Below the pieces are notes generated by a model. That model searched no databases. It saw only the letters and a list, made by a program, of their open reading frames with translations, and was not told where the DNA came from. Positions 26,517-38,635 of a DNA stretch of 64,000 nt are shown here, piece by piece; the first letter of the stretch is position 1, and each line of letters opens with the position of its first letter. A program made the translations under genes and the position numbers. This DNA comes from Amia ocellicauda (lineage: Eukaryota > Chordata > Actinopteri > Amiiformes > Amiidae): NCBI RefSeq assembly GCF_036373705.1, contig NC_089854.1, forward strand, positions 22,073,839 to 22,137,838, in the 5' to 3' direction.

Positions 26517-26950
26517 GTTCAGATCCGCGGCTGCGCCTGGAAAAGGAGGAAAGGGTTTGGAGTCGCTCTTGTTCTTTCTTCTTCCCGACTATATTCCCTC
26601 CAATGTCTGCTATAGTTTTAGTCTCAGATCCGACTCCGGCTTCACTCCAGTTCAGGATGGAGCTGACCTGGTCCTGTGCTGTCCCGCTGTCAGTCCCCTG
26701 CCTGCGCTCTCTGCAGCCGATTCGCCTGCTTTAAGGACTCAACACAAAATCCCGGCACCTATTCCCTGTTTTGATTATTGTAATGATTTGTTTGTGTGCT
26801 TGTTTTCTGGATTATTTGTTGCTGGCATAGTGCGCGGTGACCCACAGCCCATCAGTGGGAGCTTTGCCTGGGACTGGATGCGCAGCCCGCCGCTAAGCCT
26901 ATGGGACAGCATTCCTTAAGCAAACTCCAAAGTCCATGAGGTTATTTTAA
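26517..26950 (-). promoter_or_regulatory. SEPTIN9: SEPTIN9 long-isoform 5' UTR and promoter region
   Basis: Sequence upstream of the SEPTIN9 start is richer in G+C and CpG than its flanks (for example GATCCGCGGCTGCGCCTGG just upstream of the ATG, and GCGCGGTG further out). No TATA box is evident. The transcription start cannot be placed. The 160-codon plus-strand open frame across this stretch looks incidental. Confidence 0.45.
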
Positions 26951-27418
26951 TCTGTGTGCGGTTGGGTGTGCATGTATGTCGTCATTGCTTCTTTAAAAAA
27001 AAAAAAAAAACGAAAGAAAGAAAGACAGAAAGAGAGAGAGAAAGACGAATATGCCCCTACTGTCAGTTATTATTAATTTGAATTTAATCTGATTGCTTAA
27101 TCAACTGTGTATTCCTTTTTTATGATAGGATGGGGGTATGTTTGAATATGATTTCATGTTTTCAGTTCAATGATGCATGTCCTGCTGTCTCATCTGACAC
27201 TGCTACCGTTTGAACTTTTTCCTGTTCATGCAGATAGGCAGACTGATAGGCTGATTAATGGCACACTCACTCGGTGCGCTGTGTGGCTCAGTTCTGTCGG
27301 GAAGTGTCCAGGGCATTTTAAGGGCATCATTCATCACCAAGAAATTGAATGGCATTCCTACCACCCACAAGCCAGAGCAGCACAACAGAGAAGTGAATAG
27401 ACTGGACTTAAATGGGAT

Positions 27419-27442
27419 TGTGTGTGTGTGTGTGTGTGTGTG
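27419..27442. repeat. (TG)n microsatellite
   Basis: Perfect TG tract about 0.5-0.9 kb upstream of the presumed SEPTIN9 promoter. Confidence 0.9.
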
Positions 27443-30205
27443 CGTGGGCTGGGGGGTATGGCTAGGCACTGATATAAAATGACAGTATTTCCTGCCCACA
27501 ATAATTGCATGCAATGCTAACCTACCAAACTGCAGTCATGTTCAGATCTCGCCAAGATCTCAGTCTTTGTCTGCAGTGAAACGGGTGCAACTCTTGCACT
27601 TTTCCAGGACAATAAATGAGTCACACTGTGTCATTCCCCAGTCATCTGCACCTCAGCAAGAAAACCCACGCACACGGTGCAGAGTCATGGAGCGGAGTGT
27701 CTTTGCAAAGGGATGGCAAGGGGCACCCTCTGGAGCTGGAGTTGAGCCTCCCTGCTTTAATCACTGTACATGGTGACGTCTGACACCCTTACAATGCAGG
27801 GCAATGATCTCGTAGGACCAGGAATGGTTCAACCCAATTAAGCCCTGTTTATTTACGCTGCGCTTGTTTTCTGATGCTGTGCGTGTCTCTGTCTGTGTAC
27901 TAACACCCTGCAGATGCAGAGGAAAGGAAACAGCTTTTCACTGGGTGCCTTGGAAAGGAAAATACGACACAGATGTGCAGCCAGCAGCGTCACGTCAGTG
28001 TCAGGGGTGAATGTGCCTGCTGGAGAACAGGACTGGGGGGCTGGGGCTCAGCCCTCTGGACCCCATTCTGTCCTGTCATCAAAAAGCACAAAACCAAGAG
28101 CAGCAAAAACATCAGACACCTACTGGAAAGTATTAACTGCCACACGGACTGCAGAGAACCTAAGCCAGCTCCTCAGTACTTAAAGAGATGGAAACAGGGG
28201 GTAATTTAGAATAATCTGGCTCAAGGACCAGAAGAGAGTATTGCTCCTGTTTAAGGGTGAAATATATATATTTATTTATTTTGCACCTGACTACCAAGAA
28301 GTATGTGACCTCAAAGGACACCAATGGACTGAGGCCACCACTTTTATTTTAATCAAAATCACATCTTTCTGTTTATTCACACACTTTCAACATCAAGAGG
28401 ACTGAGGAAAATAATGCAAACAACATTTAGGGGGGGCTGCATTTGCATGTAGACCAAACCGTCCGGCTGCAATTCCAGACCAACATCTGTGCCTTTTGTT
28501 TTTCAGTTGGGCACGGGATCAGATTTACATACCCCAACATCAACATCATGAAGGCAGTTGGCACCGTTATTCTCCACAGCTCTGTTTTTCTTCCCCCAAA
28601 CTGTTTAAAAAAGCAAAAAAAAGTAGCATATCAAGTAGTCTGAGGGGAACTGGAGAGTCACTGTTATGCCCATTGCCAGATTTCACTCCCAAGAACAAGC
28701 TTGATAAATAAACCTGTGGCCCCAGTCTCTCGCCATTGGCTTTCTCTTCACCGTGTTCATATGCAACAGGACCTCTCGCTCCACCAGTGTTTCCCCCCTA
28801 TTAGTTTAATTAATTTCTGAGTGGTGTCTGCAGCCCGGACGATCCACTGCAGGGGCACGGAGAGATGTCCAGCAGCTGAAACAGTCCAGAGAGTGTCTGG
28901 TGTTTAAAGCTTCCTTCAGGTTGTTGTGGAGGGTCAGGATCCAGTCATACCATACGGTGGGGGTTGTGTGTTTTGGGGCAGGGTGTTTGGGGGCTGGAAT
29001 CCAATGGCTAAGGGAGGTTTCTCCTCAGCTGTGAAGCGCTGACAGATCACTCGGAAATCCAAAACCAAAATGTGAAATGTTTTCTAGAAGATTAGGTCGT
29101 ATTACCTCGCTTACCCCCACCCACTTTCTCTTCTTTTAATTTCGAAGTGAATCAACCTAGGACTGCCAATTCTGCTTGTATGTCAGTTATTCCACAAAAG
29201 TAATACATCTTTTTTGGCCTGTAGTGTCTCTGGCCCACCCACCCCCACTAACCCTGCAGCCGAATTTAAACACAAAATGTCCTATCTGTCTTTAACAGAA
29301 GAGACACGGCGCCGTCACTGAACTTGCTGCACAGGGGAATCGGAGAGTTGCATCACTACTAGTACCAGTCCAAACATGCCAGTGTTTTGGCTGCATTCCC
29401 CTCATTTGCATGTTTTTGGCCCCAAGAGAACACACACACATCTCTGTTCTGTCTGCCGCAGTTACCGATCAGCTCGGCTGTCTCCTCCGCACATCTATAG
29501 AGCGGCCCACGGCTTCTGTGTTTTGTTCTGATGTTTAGTTCTGATCAGGGCTAGTTCTGGCAACTACCAGCAACACCATAAATAAACCTATAATAAACAT
29601 ATAAACACAGGCTAGTCCCCCCTCCCAAATGTCATATGTCATTGGGATAAATGCTATTGAGTTATTGACTCTAAATCTGGTCAAATTAACAGTAAATCGC
29701 AGTTACTGCATTATACTGCATTATAAATAGCCAGACTGACTTTTTGCAACTTGAAACTTCAGAATGACAGAACTCATATCTGCAAAACACAGGCAACTAC
29801 CTACTAGTTGAATAAATAAATACATATTGATTTTATTTTCTATTACAGCGATAAACAAAAATAACGCATGCAGTAAAATACCAATATAAATGTAAATTCG
29901 TGTTTAATCTCATAGTTGTAGGTTATGAACAGGACTCAGAACTGTTTCCATACAGTGGAGAGATTATTTAGTTTTTGTCCCCCTCTTGTGGCAGTCAGTG
30001 TCAGTCAGAATATCTGAGCAGAGGTGCATAGTGACTCGGGTGAAGTTTGCACTAAACCACATTTCAAAGCTTATTTTACTACTTGTTAATGACCGGAAAT
30101 ACTCTGTTAAAATGTGGTGCCATCTTTGACAAAACTTTCCTATTCGGTTTGCTTAATATCTTGCTGATCCAATGTTTTTTTTTTTTTTTTTACAGTCATA
30201 TATAC

Positions 30206-30209
<4 letters not shown>

Positions 30210-30268
<59 letters not shown>
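30210..30268. repeat. (AT)n microsatellite
   Basis: About 59 bp of perfect AT dinucleotides. Confidence 0.92.
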
Positions 30269-30269
<1 letters not shown>

Positions 30270-32599
30270 CACTAGCATACATATCACAATACTAAAACAT
30301 GTTTACAGTGTTACATAAGAGTACAATGTGGGGAAACACCTTAAATACGTAATACATGTTTTTTTCTTCTTCAGATTAAATATAATTAAATATAATTATT
30401 TAAGAAATTAATACTTTTAATCAGATTACCAATCTGGAGACACCGAGTGACTTTGAAGCACATTCTCTTTGATGTGGTGGCTCATTTCCACAGTTATTAT
30501 TATTACTCGCATTTTGCTTGGTTATTGGTTATTATTTGGCTTTCAGGTGAAATGCAATGTGTTTGTGTTCTCTTGTTTGTCTCTCACATCTCACAATAAC
30601 ATATAAATATATATATATATGTGTGTATGTGTGTGTTTGCTTTTTAAAGATGAGGAATGTACAGATTCTCATAAAGGAAGTGAAACTGACACTTTAACCA
30701 AATGATCAAAGTTGGCATCAAGCAGCAAGACAACAGATGTGCTTGTATATAAATCTAAACTATATTTATAACTATAGGTGTACATTTCAAAAAGCAAATC
30801 CACAGTAAATTATACAGACCACCCCTGTCCCTATGAACACAGTGATAACAGAGATACATGTTTAATTTCTTGAGTAACCCTTTAGGGCCCAGCACGACAT
30901 CATATTTCTTTTGTAGCCTGTTAATTGTCTGTGACATATACCCCACACTGGGTTCTTAAGCTAAAATTGACGTGACAGGTTTAGAACATCTAAAGCCAAG
31001 CGTTCCAGTCATTCACATTAGCAACACAATGCTTTTTGTTTTACATACTATCAAAAGAATCTGTGTTATAATAATAATAATAATAATATACTTTATGTTA
31101 TATAGCAAATAGACCAAAACACAGCCTTGAGGAACACTGGATGTTACAAAGGCAACCAAACCCACCCAGGGAGATTAATTGTTGGCATCTTGTCCTTTAA
31201 ACTATTCAAGGGTAGTGGCAGAGACACCAAATACCTCTCTCACCTGTCATGAAGGATATTAAGATTTTCCATGTCAAATGGGATCCAGAAGAATTCAAAT
31301 TGAGAGAGCACCTGAGTCTGGTACCATAAGAAGACCCTTAGGAACTTTAGACAATTTTGACAAACGTTGACATTTTTGCCTTTTTTTCATTCTTGTTCAG
31401 AGTAAAGCAGAACTGATGAATGACAGGGAGGGTTAAAAAATGATTTAAAAAAACAAAGCCATAATATTAAAAAAATAGAAAACATATACCATGATAATCG
31501 TGTTTCAGATTATGCTGTGGTCTTGTCAGTTTACCGTACACAGATAACCAGAACAAGCAAACACAAAATACCGGGTGTCAGCCTAGCCAGCAACACTTCT
31601 AAACCACAGAGAGCGTAGCCCATGCAAAGAGAAAACACTTTACTTATTTTTTAAGAAAGCCATACCAGACACAGGCAATATATATAGAGCTACTGATACA
31701 GATATATTTAAATTGTATTGCAAAGCATAAGTAGACCTGAACTATAGGAAATGTCTTGATACAAGCTTGAGGACGATCCTTATCATAGCTGAGCAGGCAA
31801 TCTGAAATCAGTTTCAGCTGATATTGAACCCAGAGGAAGTAATGTACAATATGACTCTGCATTGCCTGATAAACTAATTATCGGTGCAGTAATTATGTAG
31901 TGTAGTACTCATTATTTAGTACAGAACTCATAACACAAAGTGCATTCGTGCAGCACATTATATCATTTCAGCAGTTTTGTGGGAAATTTTGTGTCCTGGA
32001 TTGTATTAAATATATTTATTTAAAAAGGAGTAATCATAATTCACAGCAATTACACTGTAGGTATGAGCGTGGTAGTGATATGTTGACCTCGGGAAAATTA
32101 GCATGGTTCTGTTATTGCATGCTATTTATCCAAAAGTACAAGCTAACTACCTAAATAGATCAACCACATTGGCAGTGTTTGTAAGAGAACAACAGTGCTC
32201 TAACTAAACGGCTGAAAAAAGTGTTGATCAAGCAGCATGAATGGGATATACAAGTATCAAGTGGAAAAGAATGAAAGACAGCACTCCCTTGATGACCGAA
32301 GCATTTGTAACTCATGACAACACCCTGCATGGGGGATCTGGCGGCAGTCATGGTTCGACCCTTCAGCCCCTTACTAAGATGTGTCGATTAGTAAAGCACA
32401 GTTGGTGGTGAACGTAAGGTTCAGAAGAGCCTGCTGAGAAGAAGTGAGCCTTCTCACAGTGGTTATATATTAGAACCACACTTGTAACACTGCTGGCCAC
32501 AAAATGAAGGACAGCACAAGAAATCAACAGCAGTTGTAAGTATTAACTCTACCTACGTATGAACTCAATCTGAGACCTACCTTCTTTCTCATCTCTCAC

Positions 32600-33790
32600 C
32601 TCGCTCTGATTCTGAGCTCTCCTCTCGGTTCCAAGGCCACAAACCCACCATGTGTGTCCTCGACCCTCTCCCCACCCTCTTCCTCCAGGTGACTGCTCCT
32701 GATCTATTCCACTTCATCTCCTCACTCCTCAAGTCCTCTCTACTCTCTGGCTGTTTCCCTTCTGCTTTCAAACAAGCTTCTGTGATCCCATTCCTCAAAA
32801 AAAACCACCTTGGAGCCTACCACTCTTCAGAATGACCCTCCTTTCTCCCTCCTGCCTTTCCTCTTGACAACCCTTGAGCAGGCTGCTCACCATCAGCTCT
32901 CTGCATTTCCATCCCACCACTCACTCCTTGACCCTCTGCAATCTGACTTCTGCACAGCTCACTCCACTGAAACTGCTCTTCTGCGGGTCACTGACTACCT
33001 TAGCTGTGCTCAGGTGGCCTCCTCTCTTCTGTCCTGACCCTCCTTGATCTCTCTGCAGCCTTTGACACCTTCAATCACTCATTCCTTCTCTCTTCCCTTG
33101 CCAATCTTGGAATCTCTGACACTGCTCTCACCTGGTTCTCCTCACCTACCAGGTGATGTGACATGCATCTTCGTCTACGCCTCAACCTCTCCTCACAGGT
33201 GTGCCCCAAGGCCCTGTCTCTGGGCCCCCATCATCGTTTCCCATGGTTTCTCCTAGCACTTCAATTCAGCAGGTTCCCCCGATCTTCATGTCTTTTCCCT
33301 CTTCTGTCCCCCACAGCCCCGCTCACAATCTCTTCCTGTACCTCTGAAATCTGCCCCTGGATGTACAAGCACCATCTCAAGCTTAACCTGTCTAAATCTG
33401 ATCTCCTCTTCTTTCCCGTCTCCTCTTCACCATCTACAAATTTCTCCATCTCAATTCCCGTGGAATCGTCTGCACTCTCTCCCTCTTTTCCTGCTAAAAA
33501 TCTAGGAGTCACCTTCTCTCCTCCCAGCACATCACCACACTGACACGCCCCTGTTTTTTTATTTCTGAGCAACATACACAGAACCCACCCCTTCCCACCA
33601 GATACTTGACTCAGCTCCTTGTCCAGAAAATTGTTCTCTCCAGTCTGGACTACAGCTCTCCATGCCTTAATCTGCACATGCTACTCCACTACTACACTTA
33701 TTGTATATTGTATTGAATATGCTGCTGCATTTTTATAATGCTTATTGTGTAAACTGTCAGTCATCTGCTAATAAATAAATAATAATAATG
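32600..33790 (+). mobile_element. L2-type non-LTR retrotransposon relic (reverse-transcriptase fragment plus 3' tail)
   Basis: Broken plus-strand frames in order resemble the fish L2 reverse transcriptase: APDLFHFISSLLKSSLLSG..PSAFKQASVIPFLKK, then the SLLPFLLTTLEQA and QLSAF region, TETALLRVTDYL, VCPKALSLGP (degraded VPQGSVLGP), HHLKLNLSKSDLLF, and NLGVTFS, ending with SRLDYC-like remains. It has many stops and frameshifts. The 3' end reads TGTAAACTGTCAGTCATCTGCTAATAAATAAATAATAATAATG, a degraded form of the GTAAGTCGCCCTGGATAA..TCTGCTAAATAAATAAT tail, split here as two recognisable halves. It is dead as written. Confidence 0.8.
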
Positions 33791-34359
33791 TATTTTATAT
33801 TAATAATCATCATCATGATAAAAAAATATAATTTGAAATATTGACAATGATTGTAATTATTCTGACACAGCCTTTGACTGAAAAGAGTATTTATTAAATA
33901 AAATGTTTCTACTTTTTAGGATTATATACAAATAAGTCCCCTCAGAAAATATCAGGGACCCACAGTTGCCCAAAGGAGTCTATTCTAAAGCCATTTCAGT
34001 CTGGATTAGAGTTGGGTTCAAATTTGCTAATATAGGATAAATTACAGACCATTCGTTGTAATAGATGCAGTCGGCTCCTGGGTCTCAATCGGCCCTGTAA
34101 ACAAGGTGGAACAAACCAGGGCATTCTGACACACGCTTAAAACTACACACGAAAAAATCCCCATTCTGATAAGAATCATTCTTAAAGAAAGCAAAGAACA
34201 TGAAAGGACAGCAGTAGATGTGACCTTTTAAACAACATCCTCATGATTTCCGTTTACTTAGCCTTATTATGTTTTGATGATAACTTTCCGTGCAGTCGAA
34301 AGAAACCACAACAAAAGATATTTCCAGTTGAGCTGTTTCAGACCCTAAAATCATTTATA

Positions 34360-35860
34360 TACAGTTAGATCCATAAATATTTGGACAGTGACACAGTTGT
34401 CATCGTTTTGGCTCTGTACGCCACCACAATGGATTTGAAAGGAAACAATCAATATGTGCTTTAAGTGTAGACTTTCATCTTTAATTCGAGGGTAGTTACA
34501 TCCAAATTGTTTGAACCGTGTAGGAATTACACCCATTTTTATATGTGCCCCCCCCCCCCAATTTTAGGGGCTCAAAAGTAATTGCAGAAACTAACGTAAT
34601 CATGAATTAAATTGTGAGTTTCAATACTTGGTGGCAAATCCTTTGCAGTAAATGACTGCCTGAAGTCTGGAACCCATAGACATCACCTGATGCTGGGTTT
34701 CTTCCCTGGTGCTGCTCTGCCAGGCCTGCACTGCAGCTGTCTTTAGTTCCTGCTTGTTCTTGGGGTGTTGTGCCTTCAGTTTTGCCTTAGCAATCAAAAC
34801 AAACCAATCAGAGAGATAGCAAAAACATGAGGTGGCCAAATCAACTATTTGGTACATTCTTAAAAAGAAAGAACGCACTGGTGAGCTCAGGAACACCAAA
34901 AGGCCCGGAGGACCAAGGAAAACAACTGTGGTGGATGACAGAAGAATTCTTTCCCTGGTGAAGAGAAACTCCACAACAGTTGGCCAGATCAAGAACACCC
35001 TCCAGGAGTTGGCGTATCTGTGTCAAAGTCAACAATCAAGAGAAGACTTCACCAGAGTAAATACAGAGGGTTTACCACAAGATGTAAACAGGAAACAGGA
35101 AGACCAGATTAGAGTTTGCCAAAAAACATCTAAAGAACCCTGTACAGTTCTGGAACAACATCCTATGGACAGATGAGACAAAGATCGACTTGTACCAGTA
35201 TGGAGAAGGGAAGGAACTGCTCATGATCCGAAGCATACCACCTCATCTGTGAAGCATGTGATGGCATGGGCATGTATGGCTGCCAAGGGAACTGGTTCCC
35301 TTGTATTTATTGATGATGTGACTGCTGACGAAAGCAGCAGGATGAATTCTGAAGTGTTTAGGTCTATATTATCTGCTCAGATTCAGCCAGATGCTTCAAA
35401 ACTCATTGGACGGCGCTTCACAGTGCAGATGGACAATGACCAGAAGCATACTGCATATGAAGCATACTGCAATGACCAGAAGCATACTGCGAAAGTAACC
35501 CAAGACTTTTTTAAGGCAAAGAAGTGGAATTTTCTGCAATGGCCAAGTCAATCACCTGACCTGAATCCAATTGAGCAGCATTTCACTTGCTGAAGGCAAA
35601 ACTGAAGGCAACACACCCCAAGAACAAGCAGGAACTAAAGAGAGCTGCAGTGCAGGCCTGGCAGAGCATCACCAGGGAAGAAACAGCATCTGGTGATGTC
35701 TATGGGTTCCAGACTTCAGGCAGTCATTGACTGCAAAGGATTTGCCACCAAGTATTGAAACTCACAATTTAATTCATGATTACGTTAGTTTGTCCAAATA
35801 CTTTTGAGCCTCTAAAATAGGGGGGACCACATATAAAAATGGGTGTAATTCCTACACCGA
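34360..35860 (+). mobile_element. Tc1-family DNA transposon, copy 2, right end truncated
   Basis: Same family and orientation as the copy at 21507. It starts TACAGTTAGATCCATAAAT and carries the same inverted copy of the 3' coding part at its left end. Homology on the right stops near 35860, just after GGTGTAATTCCTACACC, so about the last 115-135 bp including the outer terminal repeat are gone. Without a right end it cannot be a transposition substrate. Confidence 0.88.
34832..35758 (+). pseudogene. Tc1-like transposase, disrupted (copy 2)
   Basis: It shares the DNA-binding region and the WTDETK, MDNDQKHTA and QWPSQSPDLNPIE catalytic-core blocks with copy 1. Independent damage: 19 bp missing after TACCAG near 35200, and an internal partial duplication at about 35440-35490 that repeats the GAAGCATACTGC unit and doubles the QKHTA motif. 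It keeps the ~26 bp (VTADESSRM region) that copy 1 lacks. The stop TGA is at 35756-35758. Confidence 0.85.
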
Positions 35861-36678
35861 ACCTCTTGTGTGCTCTGAATTTGGCTCTCCGGGAAGATTA
35901 ATTCTTAAAATATATAATATTTGCATCAATAAATATGCATCAATATAACAACTTGATGTGTTGTTATAATGAATATAACTCAGTTTGCTTATTAACTGCT
36001 ATAGGTGTTTCTGATTGATTTAAACTAGTTTTGTTGTTTTCTGAGATTACTTTTTTTAAAGCACCTGTTAAAGAGATAAGATACAACACAAAACTCAAGT
36101 GTTATGTGATACACTTTTTTCTAGCTCTGTAGCACAGGAAGTGGCTCTCTCTTCAAAGCCTCTGAGCTTGTTTTTCTTGAGACCACTCTTACCAAGCCAC
36201 AGTTACAAGGATGCACAAATAAATGCAAACAGTACAACAGTAACATGAACAAAATCAGCTACAAAATGTTGTGTGACATGTTTCACAAACAGACACCTAA
36301 CAAACTACCCGACTCTACTAGTTAAAACTAAACATTAGTCATTAGTCTGTGTTAGGGGAGAATGCATTCCCATAGTGTTAATTTCATGTTTTAAATCAAT
36401 GTGAACTCTGCCCCAAAGTGTCAATCAGACAGACCTTTTCACTAAAATGAAAGCGTTCATGTCCCCTGCTCTACCCTGACATTTAAACCCAATAAATCTC
36501 TTCAATACTAATCCAAAACTGACCACAAATGTATGCTGGTGTTATCTGAGAGATCGGTAAAAGCAGTGTGTCACGGTGTTCAACATCAAATGCTGTCCTC
36601 GAGCCCTGGAGTTGTGTAAGAGTTGTTTTGCTTAAGTAACTCTTTTATTCATTAAGGATAACTAAAAGTGTATATGTA

Positions 36679-36681
<3 letters not shown>

Positions 36682-36737
<56 letters not shown>
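36682..36737. repeat. (TA)n microsatellite
   Basis: About 56 bp of TA dinucleotides. Confidence 0.92.
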
Positions 36738-36739
<2 letters not shown>

Positions 36740-38548
36740 CTCTATTAAATGTTTATTTCCTTTACCTTACATTTCTTTCATACTTTTCTTTCATTAAAAG
36801 TTTCCGTTGCATAAAAGGAAGAGCCCCAGTAGGCAGCATGTCTTATAATCTAGGCCTTCAAAAGGTGTCGCAAAAACAAGCAAAAACTGACTCACCTCTT
36901 GCATGTTCCAGTAACACTCAGAATAAAAACATTTACAATAAATGAGACTGTTTTCACCTCTGTGTAAATTACAGAAGAAAAAAATAAAAATATGATTATA
37001 TTATTTTTACAGACCTTATTTCCCTTTAAACTGTCACTCCTAGATCTCTCTCTCAGATTAGATGGTTTGAAATTAAAGGGCCAGGTCCATATTTCTTAGG
37101 AATTAATTACCAAAAATAAAAAACACAAAAACATGTATATTTATATTCAATTTTTTTATTCAAAATATATTTAAAAAATAAAGAGGTTGGATCAATATTG
37201 TAACATAAACAGGAAATCATTATATGTACACACATTTATTTATAACCAAAATAAAAAGGTATGAAAATGAATCAGCTTTATATACATAAATAGTTCAAAC
37301 CTCATAATTGAAGCCTAAAAGAGTTAGGTTTTCTCATCTGCACAGAGGTTAGTCAAGTAAATGTGATTTTATAAGAATCTTCTTATACCTCCTAAATGCC
37401 CCACACCGGTCAAACATCGTTGCCCTGCACTTTGTCTTCAGTCTGTAAATGTGAGCTTCAAAACAAATCTACAAAAAAAGGAATGTGGCGTTCCAGAACC
37501 ATAGGTGCGTTTACACTGCCATTTCTGATCCGAATCAAAAGCATTTGTAGCACATGGTCCTGACAGCAGACAAGCAGCCTTTGCATTAGTGGAGCAGATA
37601 AAAGCACACTTACCTACTTCCCTTATTATAAATAAAACATTGTTAAAAATAGCACTAAATGCTTTGTCATTTCATGTTAGAATATAAATATATAAATGTA
37701 TTTATATTTAAAATGCTTCGGTCTCGAAAAAATAGTCAAGTGAGTTGGTTTTACTTGTTAGACTAATTCATATCAGTGAGTTTGGACATCCGTGCTAGTG
37801 TGCATGCGAAGACCCTTGCAGCGGCTGACAGTTGATGGCAGTGTAGACGCGATACCACTGATCCACAAATGTACCGATGCATTTGATCCGGATCAGAAAA
37901 AGTGCCTAGTGGGCCTCTCAAAAAGCAAGGAATACGACACAAAGCAAGTCAGTGCAACTTCTATACAACACACAAAGCAGTACAACCACAACTCGGTCAG
38001 TAGACGGGTCTAATAGACAGCCAGCACAGAAAACCACACCAATGTGAAAAACATAAAGCCTCCAGTATTAGACTGTGACTCATTATCTCTTCCCGCTCAC
38101 TGTGACATACCTGTGCTAAAGGTGGTGACTTATTTGTAAGTATTTGTAACAGCATACTGGGGGCCCTGCTACTGTCTGTCTGAGGGCCCGCTGTTTGCCT
38201 TTGGAGGAGGGCAGAGTGCAGAGGCAGTACCTTGATCTTCATCATTTCAGCCATGTGTGAGAAGAAAGACTCAAGGAAATTCCTGTTACTCATTTGAAGA
38301 GAAAAATAAAACCATATACTTCAATATTTCTGACAAACACCATAAATTATATGAATGTTATTTGTATGTACAGACATAGAAGGATTTCATGAACAGTTTG
38401 TCTGAAGTACCATAATGACTCTAAACCATCGCTCAAGCTTTTTCACTGTACAGTATAGCACCAGTATAGCTTGCCATCACTGTGTGTTATTTTTACAGTC
38501 TTCTGCCGTGTTTGTTCACGCCCACACACTCGCTGGTGCAAAATCCTG

Positions 38549-38635
38549 TTATTTGTGTTGCCGCATGTCCTCATACACCATTTCGTGGGATTTCCTCTGC
38601 CTTGGAGACCGGCGCTTTGCAAAGAATTTCTTAAT
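38549..38635 (-). CDS. CD7: CD7 exon 4: cytoplasmic tail with YEDM motif
   Basis: The acceptor is CTTTTCAG. It encodes 28 residues beginning IKKFFAKRRSPRQRKS and ending VYEDMRQHK, then TAA. The Lys/Arg-rich start is the stop-transfer side. The Tyr in VYEDM is the expected phosphorylation site for PI3K docking in this family. Confidence 0.9.
   Translation of the reverse strand: MKKFFAKRRSPRQRKSHEMVYEDMRQHK

Larger units (their letters stand above)
26951..38548. other. Gene-poor interval between SEPTIN9 and CD7
   Basis: I see no exon I can support. Contents are a TG microsatellite at 27.4 kb, (AT)n at 30.2 kb, an L2-type LINE relic at 32.6-33.8 kb, Tc1 copy 2 at 34.4-35.9 kb, (TA)n at 36.7 kb, and otherwise AT-rich unique-looking DNA. 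Confidence 0.6.

Noticed and set aside
26437-26919. 160-codon plus-strand open frame
   Set aside because: It lies antisense over the SEPTIN9 first exon and its CpG-rich promoter; GC-rich DNA yields chance frames and the product has no recognisable domain.
31080-31330. Minus-strand SSVPQGCVLVYLLYNI resembling the LINE motif VPQGSVLGPLLF
   Set aside because: Only one motif-sized stretch matches, next to a TAA microsatellite, with no flanking reverse-transcriptase blocks. Too little to call an element.
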